Assembly (NCBI GenBank): GCA_028285545.1
Contig: JANQPA010000004.1
Span: forward strand, 36,090-100,089
DNA from: Saprospiraceae bacterium
Lineage (GTDB): Bacteria; Bacteroidota; Bacteroidia; Chitinophagales; Saprospiraceae
Direction: 5' to 3'
Length of the DNA: 64,000 nt
Positions within the stretch are counted from its first letter, which is position 1, and each line of letters starts with the position of its first letter. This document shows positions 1 through 8,376 of this stretch, piece after piece. A model generated the notes under the pieces. The model saw nothing but the letters and a program-made list of their open reading frames with translations, did no database searches and was not told where the DNA came from. A program made the translations under genes and the position numbers.

Positions 1-93
1 GCAGTCTAGCTAGCAAAAATCATTGCTAAAATTGAATACCTACAGTATCTATTGGACAGCTAATAAAATTCTTTCCTTTTCAAAGATCAAATT

Positions 94-1242
94 ATGAAAA
101 AAAACATCCTCATAATTGGCGGTTATGGCTTGGCCGGAAGACAAATAGCTAAATTACTCTTACACGCAAATCCTGAATTGAATATCGTCCTCGCAGGGCG
201 AAATTTGCAGAAAGCAGAGAAGGAGGCAGAACAGATCAACAGAGCATCGGCTACCCATAATGTGAGCGCCCTACAGCTTGACGCTAAGGATAAAACCGCC
301 CTGAAAAAAGCCTTTGATCAGACTGATTTCATTGTCAACGCTGCTAGTATAATTGAGCAAACTTCGATTATTGTAGAGGCAGTGCTGGAAAGTGGGAAAG
401 ACTACCTCGATACACAGCTTTCTTCACCTAATAAGCTGGGCATCTTATTCCAAAATGCCGATCAATTCTTGGAAAAAGACATTTGTTACGTTACAGATGG
501 TGGCTTTCACCCCGGCCTTCCAGCAGCACTGATCCGCTACAGCGCTTTGCAGATGGATGAAATCCAGAAAGGTAATGTTTTTGGGGCATTAAAAATTAAA
601 TTGGCCGACACAGGAGTATCCAGAAGTACCCAGCTAGAGTTTGTCGACGAACTCAAACATTACAATACTTCGGTATACAAGGAAGGGGCATGGAAAAAGC
701 AATCCTTTACCGAGACCTACCAATTCGACTTTGGTGAACCCTTTGGATCTGCAAAGTGCCTTCCTATGTTCATGGAGGAAATGAAAGTCCTGGTTGAACA
801 ATTACCGGATATCAAGGAAACTGGCTTTTATATGGCTGGTTTTAACAAAATTCTTGATAACTGGCTAATGCCAATTATCTTCCTGGGCATCTCGATAGTA
901 CCTAAAAATTGGGCCTGGCCATTCGTCAACCTCTTTTTGTGGGGATCGAAATTTACCAAACCTCCTTATGGTGTCAAAATTGTCAGCGAGTGCTCTGGTA
1001 CCAAGAACAATCAACCAGTAAAACTACGAATCGAGATTACTAATTCGGATGAATATCTTCTCACGGCTGCCCCAGTAGTAGCGTGCCTACTCCAATTACT
1101 CGATGGCAATATCCGACAGCCTGGCCTCTGGTTCCAGGGCAACCTGGTGGAACCGACACGGTTTCTGACAGACATTCAAAAGATGGGGGTTAAATGTGTG
1201 ATTTTTCCCAATCAGGTGCAAACAGAGGCTTTGAACCTGTGA
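94..1242 (+). CDS. Saccharopine dehydrogenase-like NAD(P)-binding oxidoreductase
   Basis: The 382 aa protein opens with a Rossmann nucleotide-binding motif (GGYGLAG, residues 9-15) followed by the helix and acidic-strand pattern of the saccharopine dehydrogenase NADP-binding domain. A GGFHPGLP stretch near residue 140 is typical of the family's catalytic half. A hydrophobic segment around residues 255-290 recalls the membrane-associated saccharopine dehydrogenase-like oxidoreductases rather than true lysine-pathway enzymes. The substrate cannot be read from sequence. The gene lies only 19 nt upstream of a serine hydrolase and probably shares its transcript. The ATG start is directly followed by a lysine-rich MKKN and the Rossmann strand, so it is well placed. 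Confidence 0.85.
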   Translation: MKKNILIIGGYGLAGRQIAKLLLHANPELNIVLAGRNLQKAEKEAEQINRASATHNVSALQLDAKDKTALKKAFDQTDFIVNAASIIEQTSIIVEAVLESGKDYLDTQLSSPNKLGILFQNADQFLEKDICYVTDGGFHPGLPAALIRYSALQMDEIQKGNVFGALKIKLADTGVSRSTQLEFVDELKHYNTSVYKEGAWKKQSFTETYQFDFGEPFGSAKCLPMFMEEMKVLVEQLPDIKETGFYMAGFNKILDNWLMPIIFLGISIVPKNWAWPFVNLFLWGSKFTKPPYGVKIVSECSGTKNNQPVKLRIEITNSDEYLLTAAPVVACLLQLLDGNIRQPGLWFQGNLVEPTRFLTDIQKMGVKCVIFPNQVQTEALNL

Positions 1243-1261
1243 AATTTATAAAATAACCTTT

Positions 1262-2962
1262 ATGAAAAAAGGATCGAAATTCAGAAAAGTACTAATCCTC
1301 GGCGCTAAAATAATCCTTTTGCCCATACTGACCGTACTGGTGATCATGACCGTGGGAATCATTATCAGTCTCTTGCGGCCCTCTATGGCACCAATTAATT
1401 ATGAAACTAGCCCTCTGGATTATTGGCCAACCAATGAATGGAAAACATCCACCCCAGAAGAGCAGGGTATGAATTCCGGTAAACTCATTGAAATGATTGA
1501 GTTTTACAAAGACAAAAATGCTGAGCAGGATAACATCCAGATAGAGTCGATAACTATCATCCGCAATGGATACATCGTCTCCGATATATATCTGAACCCT
1601 TTATTCCCAAAAAACACCAAACACGTTATTCATTCCTGTACTAAAAGTATAATGTCCGCTCTTGTGGGTATTGCAATAGAGAAAGGGTATATCACCGATG
1701 TCAATGTTCCGGTCCTTGATATTCTAGACTATGAAGTTTCCCAAAATGGTGATGAACGCATCAAACAGCTTACTGTCAAAAATTTGTTGACGATGCAAAC
1801 CGGTCTGCATAGCCAGGACAATTACCTGTATCAATGGCGGGGATTGTTTGAAATGCAGCATACTGACGATTGGACCGGGTACATATTGGATTTGCCTTTT
1901 GAGGCAGACCCTGGCACCCGATTTGACTATAGTAATATGTCCTCCTTTTTGCTGTCGGCCGTAGTTAGCAAGGCTACCGGTATGAGCAGCTTATCTTTTG
2001 CTCAAGAATATCTATTTACACCCTTAGGAATCGAAGATGTCAGGTGGGAGAATAGTCCCAAAGGCATTGGTATTGGCTGGGCCAGAATGTGGCTAAAGCC
2101 ACATGACATGGCAAAGATTGGCTTATTATATCTACAAAAGGGTAAATGGGCTGATACCCAGGTGATCCCTGAGGCATGGGTGGAGGAATCACTTAATGCC
2201 CACAGTTCCCCTAAAAAGTACAGGTATGTTTATAATGAAGAGATCAATATCGATTTTGGCCTAAGCGGAGGATCTTGGGTAATGACCAATTTTGCTAGAC
2301 CTTTTGCCGACGGTTATGGATACCAGTGGTGGCTAGACAAGTCCGGAATGTACTCAGCGATTGGCGTTGGAGGGCAATTTATTATGGTCGTGCCTGAGGA
2401 GAATCTAGTTATCGTATTTACGAGTAAATTGACTGGCGCTGAATCATTTCTACCCGCAAAACTTCTAAAGAAATTTATCCTTCCCGCTGTAATCGCAGAC
2501 GAGCCAATAGCCAATGAAAAAACGGACCAGGAGTTTCTCGACTCCTTATCTACAAATTCACCAAATGCTACTCAACCAGAACCAATTTCGAAGTTGCCTG
2601 ACATGGCATTTGCCATAAGCGGAAAAAGATATTTATTGGACACAAATCCATGGCAATATGATAGTTTACAGCTAGTATTCCATCGTGAAAAGGATTATGC
2701 ACAAATCAGCTATACAGCTAAAGAAAAGGATAGGGTTAGTTACCAAATTAGCCTGAATAATATATATCGATTTACAGTTTCCAATCAGGAAACCTACGCT
2801 GCTAAAGGATACTGGATATCTCCTGTAACGTTTGTTTTAGATTATGAAATGATAGGCTATTCAAGTAAAGGAAAGTGGACGCTGACATTCGATGCGAATG
2901 ATCTGATTCTGGAGGAGGTTGGCGTAACCGGGACCTATTCTTATGGTGGAAAAAGCTTATGA
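1262..2962 (+). CDS. Membrane-anchored class C beta-lactamase-like serine hydrolase
   Basis: The 566 aa protein has an N-terminal transmembrane segment (about residues 10-38) and a penicillin-binding/AmpC-type hydrolase domain outside the membrane. The nucleophile motif SxxK is SCTK (125-128) and the YxN motif is YSN (223-225). The third motif appears as GVGGQ near residue 367 in place of the usual HTG/KTG. Family members act as esterases, D-amino-acid peptidases or carboxypeptidases, and the substrate here is unknown. The C-terminal 130 residues form a beta-rich extension of the kind seen in many bacterial serine hydrolases. It is probably co-transcribed with the oxidoreductase upstream. It is one of five such hydrolases in the window. 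Confidence 0.9.
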   Translation: MKKGSKFRKVLILGAKIILLPILTVLVIMTVGIIISLLRPSMAPINYETSPLDYWPTNEWKTSTPEEQGMNSGKLIEMIEFYKDKNAEQDNIQIESITIIRNGYIVSDIYLNPLFPKNTKHVIHSCTKSIMSALVGIAIEKGYITDVNVPVLDILDYEVSQNGDERIKQLTVKNLLTMQTGLHSQDNYLYQWRGLFEMQHTDDWTGYILDLPFEADPGTRFDYSNMSSFLLSAVVSKATGMSSLSFAQEYLFTPLGIEDVRWENSPKGIGIGWARMWLKPHDMAKIGLLYLQKGKWADTQVIPEAWVEESLNAHSSPKKYRYVYNEEINIDFGLSGGSWVMTNFARPFADGYGYQWWLDKSGMYSAIGVGGQFIMVVPEENLVIVFTSKLTGAESFLPAKLLKKFILPAVIADEPIANEKTDQEFLDSLSTNSPNATQPEPISKLPDMAFAISGKRYLLDTNPWQYDSLQLVFHREKDYAQISYTAKEKDRVSYQISLNNIYRFTVSNQETYAAKGYWISPVTFVLDYEMIGYSSKGKWTLTFDANDLILEEVGVTGTYSYGGKSL

Positions 2963-2980
2963 TAACCATATCATCATATA

Positions 2981-3292
2981 ATGAAAAATAAAATTTGTTT
3001 AACAAAGGGGGTAAATTCAGGAATTGGCTTCGGGCTGATAGTAGCCTTATTTGGCATTTTTAAAATGAAATGGAACAATCAGGGAACCTTCGGCAAAAGA
3101 TTATCGGCCAGTACATATGCTGTATATGTATTTCACACAACGATTCTGGTAGGACTAGCTTTTCTATTTTTAAATCTGGATATACCTCAGTTTTGGAAAT
3201 TTGTTGTGCTCGCGCCTGTAGCGCTAAGTGTGAGTTTTGTGGTGGCTTACTTTGCCAAAAAAATACCGATCTTAGGAGAACGGATTTTATGA
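2981..3292 (+). pseudogene. C-terminal fragment of an acyltransferase-3 family membrane protein
   Basis: The 103 aa reading frame contains hydrophobic segments and a TYAVYVFH stretch resembling the last part of acyltransferase family 3 (O-acetyltransferase / OpgC-like) proteins, which are normally 350 aa or more with about ten membrane spans. Only the final two or three spans remain, preceded by about 12 unrelated residues. The fragment follows the serine hydrolase by 18 nt. I infer a decayed remnant left by deletion. It could still be translated as a small membrane protein, but no full catalytic domain exists here. Confidence 0.6.
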
Positions 3293-3530
3293 GCAATCAT
3301 AAAAAATGCAAAACGTGCCAAAATAAGCAACGACTATTATAAAATTATTGCTATTGATTACGACAATTCGTTAGGAAAACAAAGGTAACAAGCACCAGGA
3401 TTACTATTTAAATATTCGTCCAAATATATTCAGAAGGATACCAAATTATTAGACATTAAGTAGGAACAGGTATATGCTCATGACGATTTTACAATTTGCA
3501 AGTCGAACTATACGGAATAGATAATTCATC

Positions 3531-4508
3531 TTACATGGAGGTAATTACAACTAATCTACCGTGATTACTGTCAACAATATACAAACAATCTCTTTTTTCA
3601 TCAAAGGCCAGCCCCCGAGGATAATTGAATTGGTAAGTATCCCTTGAGTCCTTTTCGCGAATGTCCAGGGTAGTTAGGATACCTTGCTGATCCAGCATTC
3701 TGATACAATCATTATAAGTATCCGAAATAAACACTTCTTTGTTAGTGTGTACAAATAAGTCGGTAGGCGTATTTAATTGGGTTTCCAATGCTGGTCCTTC
3801 ACTCTTGCCTTGAATTCCATTACCAATTAGAGTTTCTACCCTACCCTCAGAGCTAATTCTGCGAATACGATGATTACTTGCATCTGCCAAATACAATTCA
3901 TTATTAGCGTCAAAAGATAAACCACAGATAGTACCCAATCGCACCCCGAATCCTATCCCATCTTTAAAGCTGCTGTTATTTTCTTCTCCGGCAGTTTTAT
4001 CCGTAACAGGACCTCCACCAGCGAAGGTTGATACCAGACCATCAGGGTTTACTTTACGAATCCGATGATTCCAGCTATCTGCTACAAAAAGTTCTCCTTG
4101 CTGATTCATAGTGATTCCTCGAGGGTAGTTAAATTTTGCTTCTTCTCCTAAAGCATCCCAAGCTCCAATTTGTCCACTCCCGGCTAATGTACTTACCTCT
4201 CCGGTTTTATCAATTTTTCGAATCCGATGATTTTTAAAATCTGCAACATAAAGGTTTCCTTCAGGATCTGAACAAATTCCAGTAGGAAAATTAAACTGTG
4301 CATCTTTTCCTGATCCGTTCATAAAGCCTTCCTCTCCACTTCCAGCAATGATTTCTAATTCTTCGTTTTCTGTTAATTTCACAACTTGATGATTCCCTGA
4401 GTCTAGGATAATGAGATTCCCTTCATGATCCAAACACATTCCAAATGGTGTTTTTAAATCAACATTTACAATTTCTGCGATTAAAGGATTCTTAGTAGTA
4501 AGGCTCAT
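3531..4508 (-). CDS. NHL-repeat beta-propeller protein
   Basis: The 325 aa protein consists almost wholly of NHL repeats, seen as recurring blocks of the type NLYVADFKNHRIRKI and ELFVADSWNHRIRKV about 50-60 residues apart, giving a six-bladed beta-propeller. There is no signal peptide, transmembrane segment or extra catalytic domain, so it is probably a cytoplasmic binding or scaffold protein. The ligand is unknown. It is transcribed divergently from the zinc-ribbon gene at 4707. The roughly 200 nt between them contain a 48-nt inverted repeat. Confidence 0.85.
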   Translation of the reverse strand: MSLTTKNPLIAEIVNVDLKTPFGMCLDHEGNLIILDSGNHQVVKLTENEELEIIAGSGEEGFMNGSGKDAQFNFPTGICSDPEGNLYVADFKNHRIRKIDKTGEVSTLAGSGQIGAWDALGEEAKFNYPRGITMNQQGELFVADSWNHRIRKVNPDGLVSTFAGGGPVTDKTAGEENNSSFKDGIGFGVRLGTICGLSFDANNELYLADASNHRIRRISSEGRVETLIGNGIQGKSEGPALETQLNTPTDLFVHTNKEVFISDTYNDCIRMLDQQGILTTLDIREKDSRDTYQFNYPRGLAFDEKRDCLYIVDSNHGRLVVITSM

Positions 4509-4636
4509 TGTTTTATCATTGATGATCGTAATTAAAATTAAAGAAAGTTTTTTATTGCTTTTGACTTAGGCAGCATAATAATTTCGACCATTGGTTTTAT
4601 TAATATTTGATATCTTTAAAACGATTAAGTATCAAC

Positions 4637-4684
4637 TTAAATATAAACTGTAAGGCAGCTGGCTGCCTTACAGTTTATATTTAA
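4637..4684. repeat. 23-bp perfect inverted repeat in a divergent promoter region
   Basis: Two 23-nt arms (4637-4659 and 4662-4684) are exact reverse complements separated by TG. The core is GGCAGC-TG-GCTGCC and the outer arms are AT-rich. It sits between the start codons of divergent genes (4508 minus, 4707 plus) and ends 22 nt before the second start. It is therefore not placed like a terminator for either gene. It could be an operator, a cruciform, or a hairpin in the 5' leader of the plus-strand gene. Confidence 0.8.
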
Positions 4685-4706
4685 AAATAATTCCTTATCC
4701 AATACC

Positions 4707-5288
4707 ATGAAAGTAAGGAAACGATGTCCGGAATGTAATACCCTTATAGAGGTAGCTATCAATTCTTTTGTAGAATTGAATTGTCCACAGTGCCAGGTGC
4801 TGCTACAGGTTGCAGATGGTGTTTTTTTAAAGGAATCAATATCTCAGGAAGAATGGGAAGTCAAACAAAATGCTCCGGCTTTCAGCTCTCCTGCCTGGCT
4901 TCTTTTGGGTATGGTAAATAGTCTTCCAGGGATACTTAAGTTACAGGATTTTCGCTTAGAATATATTGCCCTTGACTCAGGTAGCTTATGGATGAAAGGC
5001 CTTAGGCGATTGGAAAAAAGAATGGAAGTACCAGGCCTTGCAGAGCGTTTGGATAATGGAGAAAATACTCCCCTATTTGCGGTAGAATTATCTGAAGTTC
5101 AGTCTATTTATTTTCCATTTTACTATTTTGGAGCCGGTGTTCATTTAAAAATAAATAATCAAAAACTTCGCCTTAGTTTTATTCAACCACAAAACACACA
5201 AATGCCAGCACGTGGATTTCAAGGGGTTCACAAAATCCCTGGTGCTATGAGTGTCGGAAAATATTGGAAATCACTACTTATTAAATAA
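4707..5288 (+). CDS. Hypothetical protein with N-terminal zinc ribbon
   Basis: This 193 aa protein is not assigned to a known family. Two CxxC pairs (residues 7-10 and 26-29) form a small zinc ribbon of the kind found in MJ0042-type or zf-ribbon proteins. The rest is a mixed alpha/beta domain with no signal peptide or clear membrane span. The gene ends 12 nt before the gamma-glutamyltransferase start, so the two are likely co-transcribed. The ATG chosen directly precedes the zinc ribbon. Confidence 0.75.
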   Translation: MKVRKRCPECNTLIEVAINSFVELNCPQCQVLLQVADGVFLKESISQEEWEVKQNAPAFSSPAWLLLGMVNSLPGILKLQDFRLEYIALDSGSLWMKGLRRLEKRMEVPGLAERLDNGENTPLFAVELSEVQSIYFPFYYFGAGVHLKINNQKLRLSFIQPQNTQMPARGFQGVHKIPGAMSVGKYWKSLLIK

Positions 5289-5300
5289 AACTCACTATTC

Positions 5301-6959
5301 ATGCGACGGATCCTTTCCTTATTTTTTATTACCATTTTTGGCCTTTTTTCCTGTCAACAAAAAATAGAATCTACTAAAACCAATACTTCAAGCCTACCCT
5401 CTCAAGGTTTTGTCTCTTCAGCCCACCCCCTGGCTACACAGGCTGGCTTGGAGATTCTTCAAAAAGGAGGTAATGCTTTTGATGCCGCTGTGGCCATAGC
5501 AGCAGCACTAAATGTTGTAGAGCCTATGATGTCAGGTATGGGCGGCTACGGAACCATCCTGGTTTATGATGCAGAGGGAAAAAAAGTTAGATTCCTAGAT
5601 TCCAGCGGAAAAATTCCCTTTAATATGAACTCTGACCTGATGCGCCCTCCAACGCCTGATTATAAAGAAAACAGAAGAGGGGCAAAATCTGTATCAACTC
5701 CTGGAAATGTAAATGCCTGGGATGCCATGTCTACAGAATATGGAAATTTGGAATGGCAAGAACTATTTTCGCCAGCGATTAAATTAGCAGATGAAGGTTT
5801 TGCTTTAAGTGAAAGAACAGCCAGATTAATAGGTCTTGGTTTTGATGAATTTCCTGAGCATGCCAAGGTTTTTTATGGCAAAGAGGGGAAGGCATTAAAA
5901 AAAGGCGAGAAACTTATCCAAAAAGACCTGGCAGAATCTTTTCGCCAGCTGGCAGAAAAAGGAAGAAGTCATTTTTATGAAGGAGAACTTGCCCAAATAA
6001 TAGCGAATACCATGGAAGAACGAGGTAGCTTCCTGGCCCTGGAGGACCTCCAAAAGGATAAAGCAGAATGGTGGGATCCAATACAGATTGATTATAAAGG
6101 TTATGATGTATTTACGGCCTCTCCTCCAGCTAACTCCTTTCCTGCCCTCATCAGATTGGGGATGATGGCAGAATTTGAGGGTCAAAATTTTGAGCACAAT
6201 AGTGTTGAATATCTTCACCATTACGCCGAAGTAACCAAACATGCCTTCTGGTGTCGATTGAGGTATGCAGGTGATCCAGAAATCGCTCCTCCTCCACTAG
6301 ACAAATTACTCTCAAAAGCTTATCTATCAGAACAAGTTCAGGCTATTGATTCACAAAAAGCACTGGATTTTTCACCGCCTCAATATGTTGCTACTGATGG
6401 AAAAAATACCACCCATTTTGTCGTAGCCGATAAACAAGGGAATATCGTAAGTGCTACTCAAACCCTAGGCAATCTTTTTGGTAGTAAAATCATGCCAGAA
6501 GGAACTGGGATCTGGTTTAATAATTCATTAGCCTATTGTACCTATGAACCTAAGGGTAATCCAATGGATGCCATCCCGGGTCAGCGGAAACTTTCTGGCG
6601 ATTGTCCAGTCATTATATTTAAAGACGAGCTTCCGGTTTATGCTCTCGGTACGCCAGGAGGTCATACCATCCCTCAAACCGTTCCTCAAATGGTCATGAA
6701 TCTGATAGATTTCAATATGGGTATCAATGAAGCGATACAGGCACCAAGAATTACTTTTGCAGAACCTAACTCCATCGTTTTAGAAAATGACATATCAGAA
6801 GATACCTTCGAGGCTTTGAAGGCCTTAGGACATCAGGTAAACAGGACGAGAGGTCTTGGAAACGCACATGGGCTGTCACTTCAATATCAAAATGGGCAAT
6901 TTATAGGATTTGAGGGAGCAGCGGATAAAAGGGGTGAAGGTAGTGCCGAGGGGTTTTAA
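5301..6959 (+). CDS. ggt: Gamma-glutamyltransferase family lipoprotein (Ntn hydrolase)
   Basis: The 552 aa protein matches the gamma-glutamyltransferase fold over its whole length. It has an N-terminal lipoprotein signal ending in LFSCQ (Cys18), an ASAHPLAT-like start (here SSAHPLAT), and a PMMSGMGGYG motif. Around residue 370, KNTTHF contains the Thr expected to act as autoprocessing nucleophile of the small subunit. A later GTPGGHTIPQ motif matches the oxyanion region. Such enzymes hydrolyse or transfer the gamma-glutamyl group of glutathione in the periplasm, and some homologues act as cephalosporin acylases. It is encoded just after the zinc-ribbon gene. Confidence 0.9.
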   Translation: MRRILSLFFITIFGLFSCQQKIESTKTNTSSLPSQGFVSSAHPLATQAGLEILQKGGNAFDAAVAIAAALNVVEPMMSGMGGYGTILVYDAEGKKVRFLDSSGKIPFNMNSDLMRPPTPDYKENRRGAKSVSTPGNVNAWDAMSTEYGNLEWQELFSPAIKLADEGFALSERTARLIGLGFDEFPEHAKVFYGKEGKALKKGEKLIQKDLAESFRQLAEKGRSHFYEGELAQIIANTMEERGSFLALEDLQKDKAEWWDPIQIDYKGYDVFTASPPANSFPALIRLGMMAEFEGQNFEHNSVEYLHHYAEVTKHAFWCRLRYAGDPEIAPPPLDKLLSKAYLSEQVQAIDSQKALDFSPPQYVATDGKNTTHFVVADKQGNIVSATQTLGNLFGSKIMPEGTGIWFNNSLAYCTYEPKGNPMDAIPGQRKLSGDCPVIIFKDELPVYALGTPGGHTIPQTVPQMVMNLIDFNMGINEAIQAPRITFAEPNSIVLENDISEDTFEALKALGHQVNRTRGLGNAHGLSLQYQNGQFIGFEGAADKRGEGSAEGF

Positions 6960-6960
6960 A

Positions 6961-7061
6961 CGTGTTCAGGTTATCACGTGATAACGTTAAACAACCCAAT
7001 AAATTAAAAAATACTAAAACGTGAACACGTAAACACGTGAACACGTGATAACGTTAAACAA
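6961..7061. repeat. CACGTG-containing direct repeats before the DoxX gene
   Basis: A 20-nt sequence beginning CACGTGATAACG is present exactly twice (6975-6994 and 7042-7061). The second copy abuts the start codon of the DoxX gene. Between them, ACGTGAACACGT-type units recur about every 8-9 nt (7018-7046). CACGTG is itself a palindrome, so the region can bind a dimeric regulator or fold. No Shine-Dalgarno sequence is visible before 7062. Confidence 0.8.
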
Positions 7062-7469
7062 ATGAATTACCTACCAAATAAAGATTTCGCATTATTAATC
7101 GTTCGCCTCATTTTCGGCGTCCGGCTCATCTATGGTACCATTGACAATGTACTCTCTTGGGAAAGGATGCTGGAGTTTAGTGATTTTCTAGCTCAAAACG
7201 GCTTTCCCTTTCCCACTGTTTGTGCTGTTATTTCTGTGTATGTTCAGTTCCTTGCTGGGTTTAGCTGGATACTAGGTTTTCAAGTAAGACGTTTTAGTGT
7301 ACTTATGATTATCAATTTTTTGGTGGCCATATTTGCCGTACATGTTGCGCACGGAGATGGTTATTTGCAAACCGCTCCAGCAATCCATTTATTGGGAATT
7401 TCGATACTATTGCTTGCCTTTGGCCCTGGAAAATATGGGATTGGAGGCGATAGTAAGCCCAGACCATAA
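7062..7469 (+). CDS. DoxX family membrane protein
   Basis: The 135 aa protein has four predicted membrane spans and the DoxX-family layout: an RLIFGVRLIYG first helix, a LAQNGFPFPT loop, and a third helix followed by HVAHGDGYLQ. DoxX/DoxD-like proteins are small integral membrane proteins linked to quinone-dependent redox or stress functions, and no activity can be deduced here. It is followed after 15 nt by an AraC-type regulator, which suggests co-expression. The start codon lies directly after the second copy of a 20-nt repeat. Confidence 0.85.
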   Translation: MNYLPNKDFALLIVRLIFGVRLIYGTIDNVLSWERMLEFSDFLAQNGFPFPTVCAVISVYVQFLAGFSWILGFQVRRFSVLMIINFLVAIFAVHVAHGDGYLQTAPAIHLLGISILLLAFGPGKYGIGGDSKPRP

Positions 7470-7484
7470 AATTTTTGGCGATTT

Positions 7485-8306
7485 ATGAAGTATTTTAAAA
7501 TCCTTCCTCCTCCTGCTCTCAAAGAATATGTGCAGTATTATTGGGTTTTAAAAGGAAGTAGAGAAGAGAAAACTTTGCAAGTCCAGCGAGTTGTTCCGGA
7601 TGGAAATGTAGAGTTATTTTTTCATTTTAAAGATTGTTATGAAAGATATGATCAAGATTTAAAACTGACACATGAAAATACCCGTATAGGCATTTCAGGC
7701 CACTTGAAAAAGAATACCTATATTAAGCCCAAAGGAGAAACTGGTATCCTCGGTGTCCGGTTTAATACCGTTAGAGCTTTCGAATTATTTAAAGTTCCTT
7801 TATCCGAAATTACGGATGATATTGCTCATCCCAATGACCTGCTCAAACGACCAGACTACCGATTGGAAGAAAAACTAATCAACAGTGCTGACCTTTCAGA
7901 GCAGATCGGCATTTTGAATCATTTTTTACAGGAGCAATTAGCTCATAAAAATGACAAAGATGATTTATTGGCACACTTAATTGGTATTGTTCATCAGCAT
8001 AGTGGTAGGATTAGAAGTCAAACACTTTTAAATGGCATCCAGCTTAGCAATAGGCAATTCAATCGAAATTTTGGAAAAAAAATTGGCATAAATCTAAAGC
8101 TACTATCTCGAATTGTAAAAATAAGAGCAATTATTTGTGAATTGAACAGAGGAAACAAGACAAAATTGACGGAATTAGCTTATAAATTTGATTACTGCGA
8201 TCAAGCCCATTTCATCAATGATTTTAAACAATTAATAGGCATTTCACCCTCCGAATTTCTAAAAGAACAGAATCCTGTTTCAGAGATTTTATTCCCTGAT
8301 TGTTAA
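7485..8306 (+). CDS. AraC family transcriptional regulator (DUF6597-type N-terminus)
   Basis: This 273 aa soluble protein has an N-terminal half resembling the DUF6597 ligand/sensor domain (LKEYVQYYWVLKG near residue 10, VVPDGNVELFFHF near 40). The C-terminal half is an AraC double helix-turn-helix ending in LAYKFDYCDQAHFINDFK and GISPSEF. It lies 15 nt downstream of the DoxX gene and may control it. It differs from three other AraC proteins in the window in lacking membrane spans, and it is related in layout to the regulator at 53301. Confidence 0.88.
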   Translation: MKYFKILPPPALKEYVQYYWVLKGSREEKTLQVQRVVPDGNVELFFHFKDCYERYDQDLKLTHENTRIGISGHLKKNTYIKPKGETGILGVRFNTVRAFELFKVPLSEITDDIAHPNDLLKRPDYRLEEKLINSADLSEQIGILNHFLQEQLAHKNDKDDLLAHLIGIVHQHSGRIRSQTLLNGIQLSNRQFNRNFGKKIGINLKLLSRIVKIRAIICELNRGNKTKLTELAYKFDYCDQAHFINDFKQLIGISPSEFLKEQNPVSEILFPDC

Positions 8307-8376
8307 AACGCACGTGTCCTTTTTTTACAATTTTTATCGGTCAAATGCCTTTAATTTGGCAGCAAAAAAATTGTTT

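Noticed and set aside
5895..6242. 115-aa minus-strand open frame inside the gamma-glutamyltransferase gene
   Set aside because: Antisense shadow of a conserved enzyme; no domain.
6961..7061. CRISPR-like array before the DoxX gene
   Set aside because: Repeats are irregular, units are 8-9 nt with only two copies of the 20-mer, no spacers of constant length and no cas genes.
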